Positions 27,687-37,782 of a DNA stretch of 64,000 nt are shown in pieces. The DNA lies in the NCBI GenBank assembly GCA_944385105.1, contig CALWVR010000007.1, positions 28,085 through 92,084 of the forward strand. Direction: 5' to 3'. The stretch comes from an uncultured Clostridia bacterium (GTDB lineage Bacteria > Bacillota > Clostridia > Oscillospirales > Acutalibacteraceae). Position 1 is the first letter of the stretch. Each line of letters opens with the position of its first letter. Below the pieces are notes generated by a model. That model saw only the letters and a list, made by a program, of their open reading frames with translations, did no database searches and had not been told where the DNA came from. Both the position numbers and the translations under genes were made by a program.

Positions 27687-29924
27687 ATGTCAGCGAGGAA
27701 ACGCAGGGAACTTAAAAGAGACAATATTCCGAAAAGTCATGGGATAATAGATGGGGCGGGTGAAATAGTAGAACAAAAGATAGCAAGCACGCTTGAAAAA
27801 AATTATATGCCTTATGCAATGAGCGTTATATTATCTAGAGCTATACCGCAAATAGATGGCTTTAAACCCTCACATAGGAAGCTTTTATATACAATGTATA
27901 AAATGGGCCTTTTAGGGTCAGCAAGGACAAAATCAGCAAATATTGTTGGACAGACCATGAAATTAAATCCCCATGGGGATAGTGCTATTTATGATACAAT
28001 GGTGCGTCTTAGCAGAGGGTATGAAGCGTTGCTGCACCCTTATGTGGATTCAAAAGGTAATTTCGGTAAATTTTATTCCAGGGATATGGCTTGTGCTGCA
28101 TCGAGATATACAGAGGCTAGACTTGATGATATATGCGAAGAGCTGTTTCGAGACATAGACAAAAAAACGGTAGACTTTGTTGATAACTATGATAATACTT
28201 TAAAAGAACCAACTTTGCTCCCTACGACATTCCCTTCCATTTTGGTTAATGCAAATACGGGAATAGCAGTAGGAATGGCAAGCTCCATATGTCCATTTAA
28301 TTTAAGAGAGGTTTGTAAAGCTACAATAAAGGTTTTAAAAAATCCAGAGTATGATATAAGAAAAATACTTTTAGCTCCAGATTTTCCTGGTGGAGGAATA
28401 TTAGTATATAATGAAAAGGCAATAAAAGAGATTTATAAAACAGGCAAAGGCAGCATAAAGATTAGATCTAGATATACTTATGATAAAGAGAGCAATTGCA
28501 TAGATATAATAGGAATACCACCTACTACCACGGCGGAATCAATTATTGATAAGATAATTGAATTGATTAAAAAAAATAGTATACGAGAGATTGCTGATGT
28601 AAGAGATGAAACAGGTATAAATGGACTTAAGATTACAATAGACCTCAAAAGAAATGTTGATCCAGACAAATTAATGCAAAGATTATATAAGCTTACTCCT
28701 CTGGAAGACACTTTCTCATGCAATTTTAATGTACTTGTGTCAGAGACGCCTAAAGTTATGGGTGTTAAAGAACTTATTTCAGAATGGATTAATTTTAGAA
28801 TAGGCTGTATAAAAAGAAGAACAATTTTTGATCTTAATAAAAAGCAAGATAAGCTTCACTTGTTGTCGGGACTAAAGAAAATATTATTAGATATTGATAA
28901 AGCTGTGGAGATAATAAGGAATACTCGAGAAGAAATTGAGGTTGTTCCGAACTTAATGAGCGGTTTTGATATAGATGAAGTACAAGCTACTTACGTGGCT
29001 GAAATTAAATTACGTCATCTTAATAGAGAGTATATAATTAGGAGAACAGATGAAATACAAAAATTATCAGATGATATCAAAATATTAAAGAATATTTTGG
29101 ATGATGAGTCTAAAATAAAAGAGATAATAGAGAATGAACTAGAAGACGTATCAGAGAAATATGGTCAGCCAAGAAGGACAATGTTAATTTATCAAGATGA
29201 AATAGTAGAAGACATAGAAGAGAAAGTAGAAGATTATCCTGTTAATTTATTTTTCACACATAATTTTTACTTTAAAAAGATAACTCCTCAATCATTAAGG
29301 ATGAACAGTGATCAGAAGCTTAAAGATGGAGATAAAATTCTTGAACATGTGGAAACAAGTAATACATCGGAGGTATTATTTTTTACGGATAAATGTCAAG
29401 TTTATAAGGCAAAAGTTTCAGAATTTCCAGATAGTAAGTCTAGTTTGCTCGGCGAGTATATTCCTGCTAAACTGAACATGGATGATGATGAGATGATTTT
29501 ATACATGGCAGTTACTAAAGACTACAACGGAAGTATGCTATTTTTCTTTGAAAATGGAAAGGTCTCTAAGGTTTCTATGGAAGCCTATAAGACTAAGACT
29601 AATAGAAGAAAGCTTGTTAATGCTTATTCTAACAAATCAAAAATAGTAAATATTATCTACTCAAAGGAATCTGAGGATATTCTCTTAATTTCCTCGGCCA
29701 ATAGGATGATCTTACTGAATACTGAACTACTGCAAAATAAAACGACAAAAACAACTCAGGGAGTAGCAGTTATGAGTCTTAGAAAGGGCCATAGATTAGT
29801 TATAGCAAGAAGGTATATTCAAGGAGAGCTCTTAAATCATTCAAGATACAGGCCTAAAAATTTACCTGCTGTAGGAACACTGCCACAAAAGCAAGAGAAA
29901 CAAGTTTCCCAACTGACATTTTAA
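27687..29924 (+). CDS. Divergent type IIA topoisomerase, DNA-cleaving subunit (ParC/GyrA-like)
   Basis: The 745-residue protein is the breakage-reunion partner of the preceding gene. It shows MSVILSRAIPQIDGFKPSHRK near the N-terminus, NPHGDSAIYDTMVRLSR, and the catalytic tyrosine in AASRYTEARL. The usual GNFGS-DGD-AAAMRYTE block is altered to GNFGKFYSRDMACAASRYTE. The C-terminal region is short and I see no GyrA-box (QxxRGGKG-like), so a relaxing/decatenating topoisomerase IV role is more likely than supercoiling. The ATG at 27687 is preferred over the GTG at 27678 because AAAGGAG is eight bases before it. It ends at a hairpin shared with convergent ptsI. Confidence 0.87.
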   Translation: MSARKRRELKRDNIPKSHGIIDGAGEIVEQKIASTLEKNYMPYAMSVILSRAIPQIDGFKPSHRKLLYTMYKMGLLGSARTKSANIVGQTMKLNPHGDSAIYDTMVRLSRGYEALLHPYVDSKGNFGKFYSRDMACAASRYTEARLDDICEELFRDIDKKTVDFVDNYDNTLKEPTLLPTTFPSILVNANTGIAVGMASSICPFNLREVCKATIKVLKNPEYDIRKILLAPDFPGGGILVYNEKAIKEIYKTGKGSIKIRSRYTYDKESNCIDIIGIPPTTTAESIIDKIIELIKKNSIREIADVRDETGINGLKITIDLKRNVDPDKLMQRLYKLTPLEDTFSCNFNVLVSETPKVMGVKELISEWINFRIGCIKRRTIFDLNKKQDKLHLLSGLKKILLDIDKAVEIIRNTREEIEVVPNLMSGFDIDEVQATYVAEIKLRHLNREYIIRRTDEIQKLSDDIKILKNILDDESKIKEIIENELEDVSEKYGQPRRTMLIYQDEIVEDIEEKVEDYPVNLFFTHNFYFKKITPQSLRMNSDQKLKDGDKILEHVETSNTSEVLFFTDKCQVYKAKVSEFPDSKSSLLGEYIPAKLNMDDDEMILYMAVTKDYNGSMLFFFENGKVSKVSMEAYKTKTNRRKLVNAYSNKSKIVNIIYSKESEDILLISSANRMILLNTELLQNKTTKTTQGVAVMSLRKGHRLVIARRYIQGELLNHSRYRPKNLPAVGTLPQKQEKQVSQLTF

Positions 29925-29928
29925 TTAA

Positions 29929-29976
29929 ATAGCCACAGTTAATTTTGTGATTAACTGTGGCTATCATTATTTTTTA
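29929..29976. terminator. Terminator between convergent topoisomerase and ptsI genes
   Basis: A perfect 14-base-pair stem (29929-29942 and 29951-29964) with an 8-base loop and a strong T run on the plus side; it is weaker on the minus side. Confidence 0.85.
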
Positions 29977-31689
29977 TATTTTAAGTAATGCTTTTTCTAC
30001 AGCTATTTCGTCTTCCAAATTTAAGATACTCTGAGATATCTTACTCATTTTAGAATAATTTATGTTTAGTATTTTTTCTTTTATATCCAATAAAAGATTT
30101 GGTGAAACAGAAAAACTTTTAATTCCTAAGCCGATAAGAACAGGAAGCATTAATGAATTAGAGGCCATTTCTCCACATAGGCAGCAAGGAATATTATTTT
30201 CTTTAGCCACTTTTACCGTATTGGCAATTAATCTTAAGACAGAAGGATGATATGGAGAGTAAAGCTCAGAAACTAAACTATTATTTCTATCAACAGCAGC
30301 CGTATATTGTATTAGGTCGTTAGTACCAATGCTAAAGAAATCACACTCCTTAGCAAATGTATCTGCCATTATAGCGCATGCAGGAGTTTCAATCATTATA
30401 CCTACTTTGATAGATTTGTTGAATGTAATACCTTCATTTAAAAGTTCAAATTTCGCTTCTTCTATAATATTCTTAGAGGAACGAAGCTCATGTATAGAAG
30501 AAATCATAGGAAGTAGAATTTTAATATTTTTATTTTGATTTGCTCTTAAAATAGCTCGTATTTGAGTTTTAAATATATCCGGCCTTTTTAAACATATACG
30601 TATACCTCTATAACCTAAAGAGGGATTAGATTCATTAAGTACACTTAACCCATTTTTAAATTTATCTCCACCAATGTCGATAGTGCGTATGGTTACGTCC
30701 TTATTATCTACAAATTCAGAAATATCTGAATAAATATTATACTGTTCATCTTCAGTTGGAAGATAAGGTCTATTTAAAAATATTAGTTCACTTCTGAAAA
30801 GCCCTATACCTTCTGCGCTATTCTCTTTAGACTTTTTTGCTTCAACTGGACTGGAAACATTTGCATACAATTTTATTCTCCTATTGTCCAATGTATGGCA
30901 ATCTTTATTTTTAAATGCTTTTAGTTTATTTTTGTTTAAAATGTATAAAGAATGAATAGACTTATAATGAAGGAGCTCACTATTACTTGGATTTATAACA
31001 ATTTCCCCCTTTTCTCCATCAAGAAGAATTGTATCACCATCGTTGATTAGTTTTAAAGCATTCTTAACATTAAATATACTAGGGATTTCAAGTGATCTTG
31101 CTATTATGGATGCATGAGAGTTTTTACCACCTATTTGAGATACAATACCATTTACACTTGAAAAGTCTAATTGTAAGGAATCAGAGAGAGTAAAGTCTTT
31201 CGTTATAATTATAGTGTCTTTGTTAAGATTACTTATATTTTTTATTTTTATATTCATTAACTTACGAAGAAGCCTATCTCGTATATCTAACAAATCAAAC
31301 GCACGTTCTTTTATGTATTCCGACTCTATTAATTCAAAATTTTTTATGATGATATTGAAACCATTGTTTACAGCAGATTCAGCATTAAGCTGTTTTTCCT
31401 CAATCAAATGTATTATTTCAGATGAAATCTTTTTATCATCTATAATCATTAAGTAAGCATTTAGTATATCAATTTTTGTTTTATTAAAACTATTTTTGGA
31501 ATTAGCAATCATTGATTTTGTCTCGTTTTTTACACTTTCAAGTGCCTCTAAAAAACGATATTTTTCTTTACTTACATCACATGCTTTAGCTTTAGGAATA
31601 ATAATATTTTCTCTTTTTAAAATTATTGATTTACCTATTCCAATTCCAGGAGAAACGCCAAGGCCGGTTAATACTGTAGTATTTGACAT
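29974..31689 (-). CDS. ptsI: PTS enzyme I (phosphoenolpyruvate-protein phosphotransferase)
   Basis: Enzyme I takes phosphate from PEP and passes it to HPr to energise sugar uptake. The 571-residue protein has the N-terminal GVSPGIGIGKS, the phosphorylated His192 in GGKNSHASIIARS, the PEP-binding GIGLFRSELIFL, and the C-terminal barrel motifs FFSIGTNDLIQYT and CCLCGEMAS. The ATG at 31689 has GGAGGT eight bases upstream. No ptsH (HPr) or EII gene is nearby. It follows a D,D-carboxypeptidase gene by about 50 bases, an unusual pairing. Confidence 0.94.
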   Translation of the reverse strand: MSNTTVLTGLGVSPGIGIGKSIILKRENIIIPKAKACDVSKEKYRFLEALESVKNETKSMIANSKNSFNKTKIDILNAYLMIIDDKKISSEIIHLIEEKQLNAESAVNNGFNIIIKNFELIESEYIKERAFDLLDIRDRLLRKLMNIKIKNISNLNKDTIIITKDFTLSDSLQLDFSSVNGIVSQIGGKNSHASIIARSLEIPSIFNVKNALKLINDGDTILLDGEKGEIVINPSNSELLHYKSIHSLYILNKNKLKAFKNKDCHTLDNRRIKLYANVSSPVEAKKSKENSAEGIGLFRSELIFLNRPYLPTEDEQYNIYSDISEFVDNKDVTIRTIDIGGDKFKNGLSVLNESNPSLGYRGIRICLKRPDIFKTQIRAILRANQNKNIKILLPMISSIHELRSSKNIIEEAKFELLNEGITFNKSIKVGIMIETPACAIMADTFAKECDFFSIGTNDLIQYTAAVDRNNSLVSELYSPYHPSVLRLIANTVKVAKENNIPCCLCGEMASNSLMLPVLIGLGIKSFSVSPNLLLDIKEKILNINYSKMSKISQSILNLEDEIAVEKALLKI

Positions 31690-31741
31690 TTTAGGGACCT
31701 CCATTTTATATTTTATAGGCATTATAGTAGACGAAAAAAGC

Positions 31742-33073
31742 TTATTTGTAACGTATGTGCATTTTACGTTTACTTCTTCTTTTATTTTTTTTATTATAAT
31801 TAAATGTTAAAATAATATATAAAATGATTAAAGATATAGCTAGAAATAAAGATATTTTAAACCATATTGAACTTATTACGTTACCTATAAAATCAATTGA
31901 AAATAATATCCAATTACGTTCAATATCTTCACTTGCAACTAAATCAACTTTAGCCAACTCCACATTAGCATACTTTAATGTAGCAGTACCTATTTTCTGC
32001 CCAGCTTTAATGGGAGCCTTAACAAACTCAGGCTTTTCTACTTGAATGTCTACGCTTGAAGAACTTACTTCTTTTGGAAGTAGTGCCGAAAAATCATCAG
32101 CTGGAACTAACATTAATGTATCTCTATTACTTGCAAGTTTAACATTAACTTCTCCAACCATATTCTTTCTATTTAAAATAGGCTTTATTTGTAGCGTAGA
32201 AAATGCCCATTTATATAATTCTTTAGAATCTAACATAGCATAATTATCCTGTATTTTATTACCATTGGCATCTTTAGTTGGTGCACCAAGGGCAACACAT
32301 AGATAAGTATATCCATTATTTACGGCGGAAGAAACAAGACATTGCCCCGCCTCATCTGTATGACCAGTTTTAATTCCTTTTGCTGGAGCATAATAATATT
32401 TACCTCCACGAGAAAGGTCAATCATACTATTTGTTGTTACTAATGGGTACTTGTCTTCTCCCATAATATAAGATGTAGACATAGAAGTTATTTCTATAAA
32501 GTATGGAAGAGTCATAGCGTACTCAGTTATCAGTGCCATATCTGATGCGGTAGTATAATGATTTTCATCATGAAGACCATGTGGATTCATAAAATGAGTA
32601 TTATTGCAACCCAGAGATTTGGCTTTATCATTCATCAAGTCAACAAATTTGCTTATATTTCCTTCACCGACAAAATCTGCAAGAACTATTGCAGCATCAT
32701 TTCCGGACTTTATCATAAGACAATGTAAAAGTTGACGAATAGAAAGCTGATCATTTGCTTTAATTCCTGAGACGGAACTTCCAGTTCCTAAAAGAGACTT
32801 AATAAGATCATCTTTAATAGTGATTATAGTATTATCTATATCATCAACATTTTCAATTACTATGACGTAAGTCATAATTTTTGTTAATGACGCAGGGTAC
32901 ATTCTTTTGTCTCCATTTTTGTTAAAAGCTATAGTATTAGTATCTACATTTACTAAATAAAGAGCTTCGCAAGTAGGAGTAAAATTGAGACTAAAATTAG
33001 ATGCAAATGCAGAGCTCAGCGAGCTTATCAAAACTAATAAGAATAAAAGAAAAGAAATAAACTTTTTTACCAT
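31742..33073 (-). CDS. Penicillin-binding D-alanyl-D-alanine carboxypeptidase (DacF/PBP5-like)
   Basis: The enzyme trims the terminal D-Ala of peptidoglycan stem peptides outside the membrane. The 443-residue protein has a signal peptide (cleaved around ASA-FAS, residues 22-25), the active-site SLTK (S62, K65) in YPASLTKIM, the SGN triad in MIKSGNDAA, and KTG in GIKTGHTDEAG. A C-terminal domain is followed by a membrane helix (WFKISLFLAISLIILYIILTF, cut here) and a basic tail, anchoring it instead of the usual amphipathic helix. GGGAGAA precedes the ATG at longer than usual spacing. Whether it is the vegetative DacA or the sporulation DacF type cannot be told from sequence alone. Confidence 0.92.
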   Translation of the reverse strand: MVKKFISFLLFLLVLISSLSSAFASNFSLNFTPTCEALYLVNVDTNTIAFNKNGDKRMYPASLTKIMTYVIVIENVDDIDNTIITIKDDLIKSLLGTGSSVSGIKANDQLSIRQLLHCLMIKSGNDAAIVLADFVGEGNISKFVDLMNDKAKSLGCNNTHFMNPHGLHDENHYTTASDMALITEYAMTLPYFIEITSMSTSYIMGEDKYPLVTTNSMIDLSRGGKYYYAPAKGIKTGHTDEAGQCLVSSAVNNGYTYLCVALGAPTKDANGNKIQDNYAMLDSKELYKWAFSTLQIKPILNRKNMVGEVNVKLASNRDTLMLVPADDFSALLPKEVSSSSVDIQVEKPEFVKAPIKAGQKIGTATLKYANVELAKVDLVASEDIERNWILFSIDFIGNVISSIWFKISLFLAISLIILYIILTFNYNKKNKRRSKRKMHIRYK

Positions 33074-33107
33074 GGAAAAAATTCTCCCTATGTGTTATTA
33101 TAAGCTT

Positions 33108-33136
33108 ATTATACATTATGTTTTTTATAATATCAA
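33108..33136 (-). promoter_or_regulatory. Promoter of the carboxypeptidase-ptsI unit
   Basis: On the minus strand TTGATA (33131-33136), 17 bases, TATAAT (33108-33113). It lies in the 99-base divergent region shared with the metallophosphoesterase gene. Confidence 0.75.
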
Positions 33137-33172
33137 TGTCTTATATAATCTAATTTCAGGAGGTAATTTCAT

Positions 33173-33838
33173 TTGATATATGTAACGGGAGATGTACATG
33201 CAGATATATCAAGATTTAACGTAAAGTGCTTAAAAAAGAATGATACTTTAATTATTTGCGGAGATTTTGGATTTATATGGCATGGTGATAGGAGCGAGGA
33301 AAAAATTTTAAAACGTATTGGAAAACTACCGTTTTATACTTTGTTTGTTGATGGTACGCATGAAAATTTTGATCTTTTAAAGCAATATAAACTTGTTCCG
33401 TTTGCAGGATCGACTGCTAGAAATATAGATGGTAAACTTTTTCATCTAACTCGTGGAAATATTTATGAAATAGAAGGCAAAAGAATATTTGCGTTTGGTG
33501 GAGGAGAAAGCTACGATAAAGAACTTAGGAAAATATATGATAAATATTGGAGCGAAGAGTTACCTTTAATATCTGAAATGAAATATGCAGTTAATAATTT
33601 AAATATGGTAGGAAGAAAAGTAGACTATATAATAACGCATGAACCTACATCTAGAGTTAAGGAGCTACTTAATTTAAAACATACTAATATGAATTCTCTA
33701 AATAAATTTTTTGATGAACTTTCGGAGAATGTAGAATATGATATGTGGTACTTTGGAAGTATGCATAAGGACAAACAGATTTCATTTAAACAACGAGCAA
33801 TATTTTCAGATGTGATTCCAATAAATAGTAAAGGGTAG
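33173..33838 (+). CDS. Metallophosphoesterase
   Basis: A 221-residue calcineurin-like phosphoesterase. Motifs in order: GDVHAD (6-11), CGDFGF, GTHENFDLL, THEPTS and FGSMHKD. The third motif has Thr where most of the family has Asn (GNHE), so one metal/phosphate ligand may be altered. The C-terminal GSMHKD replaces the usual GHxH. The start is TTG at 33173, with AGGAGGT nine bases upstream. It precedes sbcD by nine bases, so it may share an operon with sbcDC. The substrate is unknown. Confidence 0.82.
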   Translation: MIYVTGDVHADISRFNVKCLKKNDTLIICGDFGFIWHGDRSEEKILKRIGKLPFYTLFVDGTHENFDLLKQYKLVPFAGSTARNIDGKLFHLTRGNIYEIEGKRIFAFGGGESYDKELRKIYDKYWSEELPLISEMKYAVNNLNMVGRKVDYIITHEPTSRVKELLNLKHTNMNSLNKFFDELSENVEYDMWYFGSMHKDKQISFKQRAIFSDVIPINSKG

Positions 33839-33847
33839 ATGTTTTAA

Positions 33848-34999
33848 ATGATAAAAATATTACATACTTCTGATTGGCATTTGGGAAAGATTATTTATGG
33901 TGTATCCTTGATTGAAGATCAAAAATATTTTATAGAAAAAAGTTTTTTCCCTATATTAAAAGAAGAACAACCTGACTTAATTGTTATATCGGGAGATATA
34001 TTTGATAAGCAGATAGCTCCAATTGAAGCTATTAGACTTTTTAATTATACAGTTACTAGAGTTAATAAGGACTTTAAGATACCTATTGCTATAATATCAG
34101 GAAATCATGATTCAAAAGATAGAATGGCACCGATTTCAAATCTTTTGCACGATGAAGGTGTGCATATTGTTTGTGACTTATATGATGAAAATAGGTGTAT
34201 TGAAATTAAGAAGGGTAATGAGTTTGTAAGAGTGTGTTTAGTTCCTTATTTTGATCTACGTTGTGCTAAAGAGTATTTGAGTATAAATGATGAAATAAGT
34301 TTTAGTAAAGCTTTTAGATTTATATTGGATAGTTTTGTTAATAAGTTTCAGGAAAATGAAGTAAATATACTTGTTACGCATAGCTTTGTTACAGGAAGTA
34401 AGGATTTTGAAGATGCGAGAGCTTTATCATTAGGTGGAGTAGGTGAAGTATCTCCTGAAGTATTTCAAAAATTTGACTATGTTGCACTTGGCCACATACA
34501 TACACATCAAAAAGTTTTCAATAAATGCTATTATAGTGGGGCCCCTCTTAAATATTCTTTTGATGAGCCTAATGTGCCTAAGTCTGTTACGGTTGTAGAA
34601 ATTTTTGAAGGAAAGATTAATAGAAGATATATAGAAATAAAGCCTAGACATACTATGAGAACTATTAAGGGGACGTTTTCTGATTTAATAAGTAATGCCA
34701 AGTACGATTCAAGTCAAGACTATATATGTGCAAAAATAATGGACAAGTACCCCATTTATATGCCAATGGAACAGCTTAGGGTTTATTATCCCAATATAAT
34801 GATGATTGAAAGTAATTTTATTCATTGTTGTGAGGATAAAAAGTTAGGCAATAAAAATGAAACTATTGATGAAATTGTAAATAATAAAGAACTTATTTTT
34901 AAAAAGTTTCTAGAGGAGATTTGTGATATAGAGCCTAAGGAAAGTGATTATAAGGTACTAAGAGAGATATGTAGAAAAGTGGAGGAGGAAAATCAGTGA
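33848..34999 (+). CDS. sbcD: Exonuclease SbcCD subunit D
   Basis: SbcD (Mre11 family) is the nuclease of the SbcCD complex, which opens DNA hairpins and processes double-strand breaks. The 383-residue protein has the five phosphoesterase motifs: TSDWHLGK (6-13), SGDIFDK, ISGNHDSKDRM, VTHSFV and ALGHIHTHQ. The C-terminal part contacts SbcC. The stop overlaps the sbcC start by four bases. Confidence 0.95.
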   Translation: MIKILHTSDWHLGKIIYGVSLIEDQKYFIEKSFFPILKEEQPDLIVISGDIFDKQIAPIEAIRLFNYTVTRVNKDFKIPIAIISGNHDSKDRMAPISNLLHDEGVHIVCDLYDENRCIEIKKGNEFVRVCLVPYFDLRCAKEYLSINDEISFSKAFRFILDSFVNKFQENEVNILVTHSFVTGSKDFEDARALSLGGVGEVSPEVFQKFDYVALGHIHTHQKVFNKCYYSGAPLKYSFDEPNVPKSVTVVEIFEGKINRRYIEIKPRHTMRTIKGTFSDLISNAKYDSSQDYICAKIMDKYPIYMPMEQLRVYYPNIMMIESNFIHCCEDKKLGNKNETIDEIVNNKELIFKKFLEEICDIEPKESDYKVLREICRKVEEENQ

Positions 35000-37761
35000 T
35001 ACCAGTATCAATAGCAATGCAGGCATTTGGCTCTTATAAGGATATGGTTAATATAGATTTTGAAGGGCTTAGTAAAAAAGGCCTTTTTTTAATTAGTGGT
35101 GATACAGGATCAGGAAAGACAACTATATTAGATGCTATTAGTGTAGCCTTATATTGTAGATCTACAGGGGGACTAAGAACATTTAAAGAACTTAGAAATA
35201 CAGAGGCTACGGACGATAAAGATACGATAGTTGAGTATGTTTTTTTGTTGGGGGTGTCTACTTATAAGTTTCGCCGGAAACTAAAAATGCATACAATAAG
35301 AGGAAGGAATAAAAAAGAATTAAGGGACGAACATGAGTGTTTTATCTTTGAAAATAATGAATGGAAGCTTATTGAGTCAGGTTCGGAGTCTAAGGTAAGA
35401 TTGAAGGCTCAAAGTATAATAGGACTTGATTGTGATCAATTTTCCAAGGTTATAGTTTTACCTCAGGGTGAATTTAAAAATTTAATTTTATCAAGTTCTT
35501 CTGAGAAAGAAAAAGTTTTTACTAAGCTATTTAAAACAGAAAATTATTCTAGAATAACTTTAAAGCTGAGAGAAGAGTGCGACTTATTGGAAAAAAGGCT
35601 TTCAAATGTGCTGTCTCTTCAGGAAACCATCTTGAAAAGGGAAGAGGTGAAAGACTTAGAAGAACTTAGATTAAAGTTTTTACAAAGAAAAAATATACTA
35701 GAAGAAAAATTACTGAAAAGACGTATTAATGATAAGACAGTTGAAACTATGAGAGCAAAACTTCTTAAACTTAGAGATATAAAAAGAATAGCATCAGAAC
35801 TTAATAATAAAAAGGTTGAAACCGAAAATGCACTCTGCTCTCTTGAAAAAGCAAAAAAAGAGTACAAAGATTCTCTTAAGGATGAAGAGGAAATTGAAAG
35901 GCTAAAGGAGGAGGAACAATTTTATATATCTAAGAGAGTAATGGTGAAGGATAAACTTGAAAAGTATAAGAAGCTGGAACTTTTAAGAAAAAGTATATCA
36001 GAGGCTCTTGAGATGAATAATTTAGATACTAATAGAGTTCAAGAACTAAGGGGCCAATATAACTTATTAAATGAAGACATTAAAAGAGCTATGAATGAAA
36101 TTAATAATTTTAAAAGTATTGTACTAAAAATACCTGAGCTGTATTTAGATATTCAAGTTTTAAAAGAGAAAGAAAGTGTTTATGATGATTTTGTGGAAGC
36201 AAAGAAAAGTTTGGGTGAAGCTAAGGGAGAATTTATTGAGGCTGAACGAACGTATAAACAAGAAAATATCACTCTAGAATCTTTAAAAAGTTATAGGGAA
36301 GAACTTGAAAGAAAACTTTTAGAGTGTGAATATTTTAAGATGTCTAAGCTTTTGGAAAAAGGGAAACCTTGTCCAATTTGTGGTTCAGTGGAACACCCCC
36401 GTCCTGCTATTTTTGAAAATGGTAATTTGGAAGATATATTGTCAAAAAAAGAAAATGTAGAGAATTTGATAAGTAAACAAGTTGAAGTAGTAAATAAGAT
36501 ACGAGAGGAGTTTAGTTATAAACTTGCTAAGCTTGATAATATAAGAGAAATTTATGAGTCAAAAAGACGGTTATGTAGTTCGCTTAATTTAGATTTTGCA
36601 AGTCTTAAAGATAATATAAGTGCTAAGAGTAAAGAACTAGTTAAAGCCAAGGAGACTCAAAATAGGATAAGGGAACTCGAGCTTTTTATAGAAAGCAAAA
36701 AAAGTTCTTTAGAAAAACTTGATGAAGAAATTAGTAAGTCTGAAAGGTATAAAGAGTCTGCAAAACAGAAGATTTTAGAATTGAGTTTAAGAAAAGATAT
36801 TTTAATTAAAGAGATAGGAAAGGTGGATAACAGTGGCGTTAATTTTGAACGGGAAATATTGTTATATAATGAAAAGATAAAGTTTTGTTCCGATGAGGCA
36901 AAAAGGTTACAGGACAATACAAATAATCTAAAGTCTAATTTAGAAAAAGAGTTATTAAACTATAAAATCTTAAAAAAGACTTGTGAAGGATTAGAAAAAA
37001 ATCTTCTTGCGCTTAATAATGAGCTAAATATTAATAATCTAACCGATATAAAGTTAGTTGAGACAGAATTAGAAGAGCTAGAAAAAGAAGGAAAAAACTT
37101 GCAAGAAGAGATAGGCAGGTTATCACAGACTTGTGATTCTTTAAGTGAATATATAAGAGAACTTGAAGGTTTGTATGTTGAATCAGAAGACTTAGTATCT
37201 AAGTATTCTAATTTTAAGAGACTCTATGAATGCCTTTCGGGAACGAACAAATTAAAAATGCCAATCAAAATGTTCGTTTTAGGTATAATGTTAGATGATA
37301 TTGTATCCCATGCAAATGTTTATTTGGCTAAGTTTAGCTATAATAGATACAGTTTAAGTAGAGTAAGGGCAGAAGAAATTTTAGGTAGAGGATATAATGG
37401 ACTTGATTTAGAAGTTTTTGATGCTTACAATGGGACAGTAAGAGCTGTTGACACATTGTCCGGGGGAGAAATATTTTTAGCTTCATTATCGTTGGCTTTT
37501 GGTTTATCAGACGTTATTCAGAGCTACGCTGGTGGGATAAAAATTAATTCTATTTTTATTGATGAGGGGTTTGGATCTCTTGACTTCCAAACTCTAAATA
37601 CAGCTATAGACGCCTTTTGTGAGGTTATAAAAAATGGAAGAATAGTAGGGATTATATCTCATGTTGAAGAATTGAAATCCAGGATAGGATCAAAGATAGA
37701 GATAAAGAGACTTAAAGCGAAAGGTGGAAATGGTATAGAAGTGAATGTTGTTTTGGAATAA
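34996..37761 (+). CDS. sbcC: Exonuclease SbcCD subunit C
   Basis: SbcC (Rad50 family) is the ATPase that tethers and channels DNA for SbcD. The 921-residue protein has Walker A SGDTGSGKTTILDAIS near residues 33-48, a Q-loop VLPQGEFKNL, long coiled coils either side of the zinc hook CPIC (about 458-461), the ABC signature TLSGGEIFLASLSLAFGL, and Walker B SIFIDEGFGSLD near the C-terminus. The start is GTG at 34996, overlapping sbcD by four bases, with GTGGAGGAGG just upstream. Confidence 0.95.
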   Translation: MIPVSIAMQAFGSYKDMVNIDFEGLSKKGLFLISGDTGSGKTTILDAISVALYCRSTGGLRTFKELRNTEATDDKDTIVEYVFLLGVSTYKFRRKLKMHTIRGRNKKELRDEHECFIFENNEWKLIESGSESKVRLKAQSIIGLDCDQFSKVIVLPQGEFKNLILSSSSEKEKVFTKLFKTENYSRITLKLREECDLLEKRLSNVLSLQETILKREEVKDLEELRLKFLQRKNILEEKLLKRRINDKTVETMRAKLLKLRDIKRIASELNNKKVETENALCSLEKAKKEYKDSLKDEEEIERLKEEEQFYISKRVMVKDKLEKYKKLELLRKSISEALEMNNLDTNRVQELRGQYNLLNEDIKRAMNEINNFKSIVLKIPELYLDIQVLKEKESVYDDFVEAKKSLGEAKGEFIEAERTYKQENITLESLKSYREELERKLLECEYFKMSKLLEKGKPCPICGSVEHPRPAIFENGNLEDILSKKENVENLISKQVEVVNKIREEFSYKLAKLDNIREIYESKRRLCSSLNLDFASLKDNISAKSKELVKAKETQNRIRELELFIESKKSSLEKLDEEISKSERYKESAKQKILELSLRKDILIKEIGKVDNSGVNFEREILLYNEKIKFCSDEAKRLQDNTNNLKSNLEKELLNYKILKKTCEGLEKNLLALNNELNINNLTDIKLVETELEELEKEGKNLQEEIGRLSQTCDSLSEYIRELEGLYVESEDLVSKYSNFKRLYECLSGTNKLKMPIKMFVLGIMLDDIVSHANVYLAKFSYNRYSLSRVRAEEILGRGYNGLDLEVFDAYNGTVRAVDTLSGGEIFLASLSLAFGLSDVIQSYAGGIKINSIFIDEGFGSLDFQTLNTAIDAFCEVIKNGRIVGIISHVEELKSRIGSKIEIKRLKAKGGNGIEVNVVLE

Positions 37762-37782
37762 ACTTTATTGGAGGCGATAATA

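Noticed and set aside
30062-31456. Several plus-strand frames opposite ptsI
   Set aside because: Antisense shadows of ptsI without ribosome sites or coherent composition.
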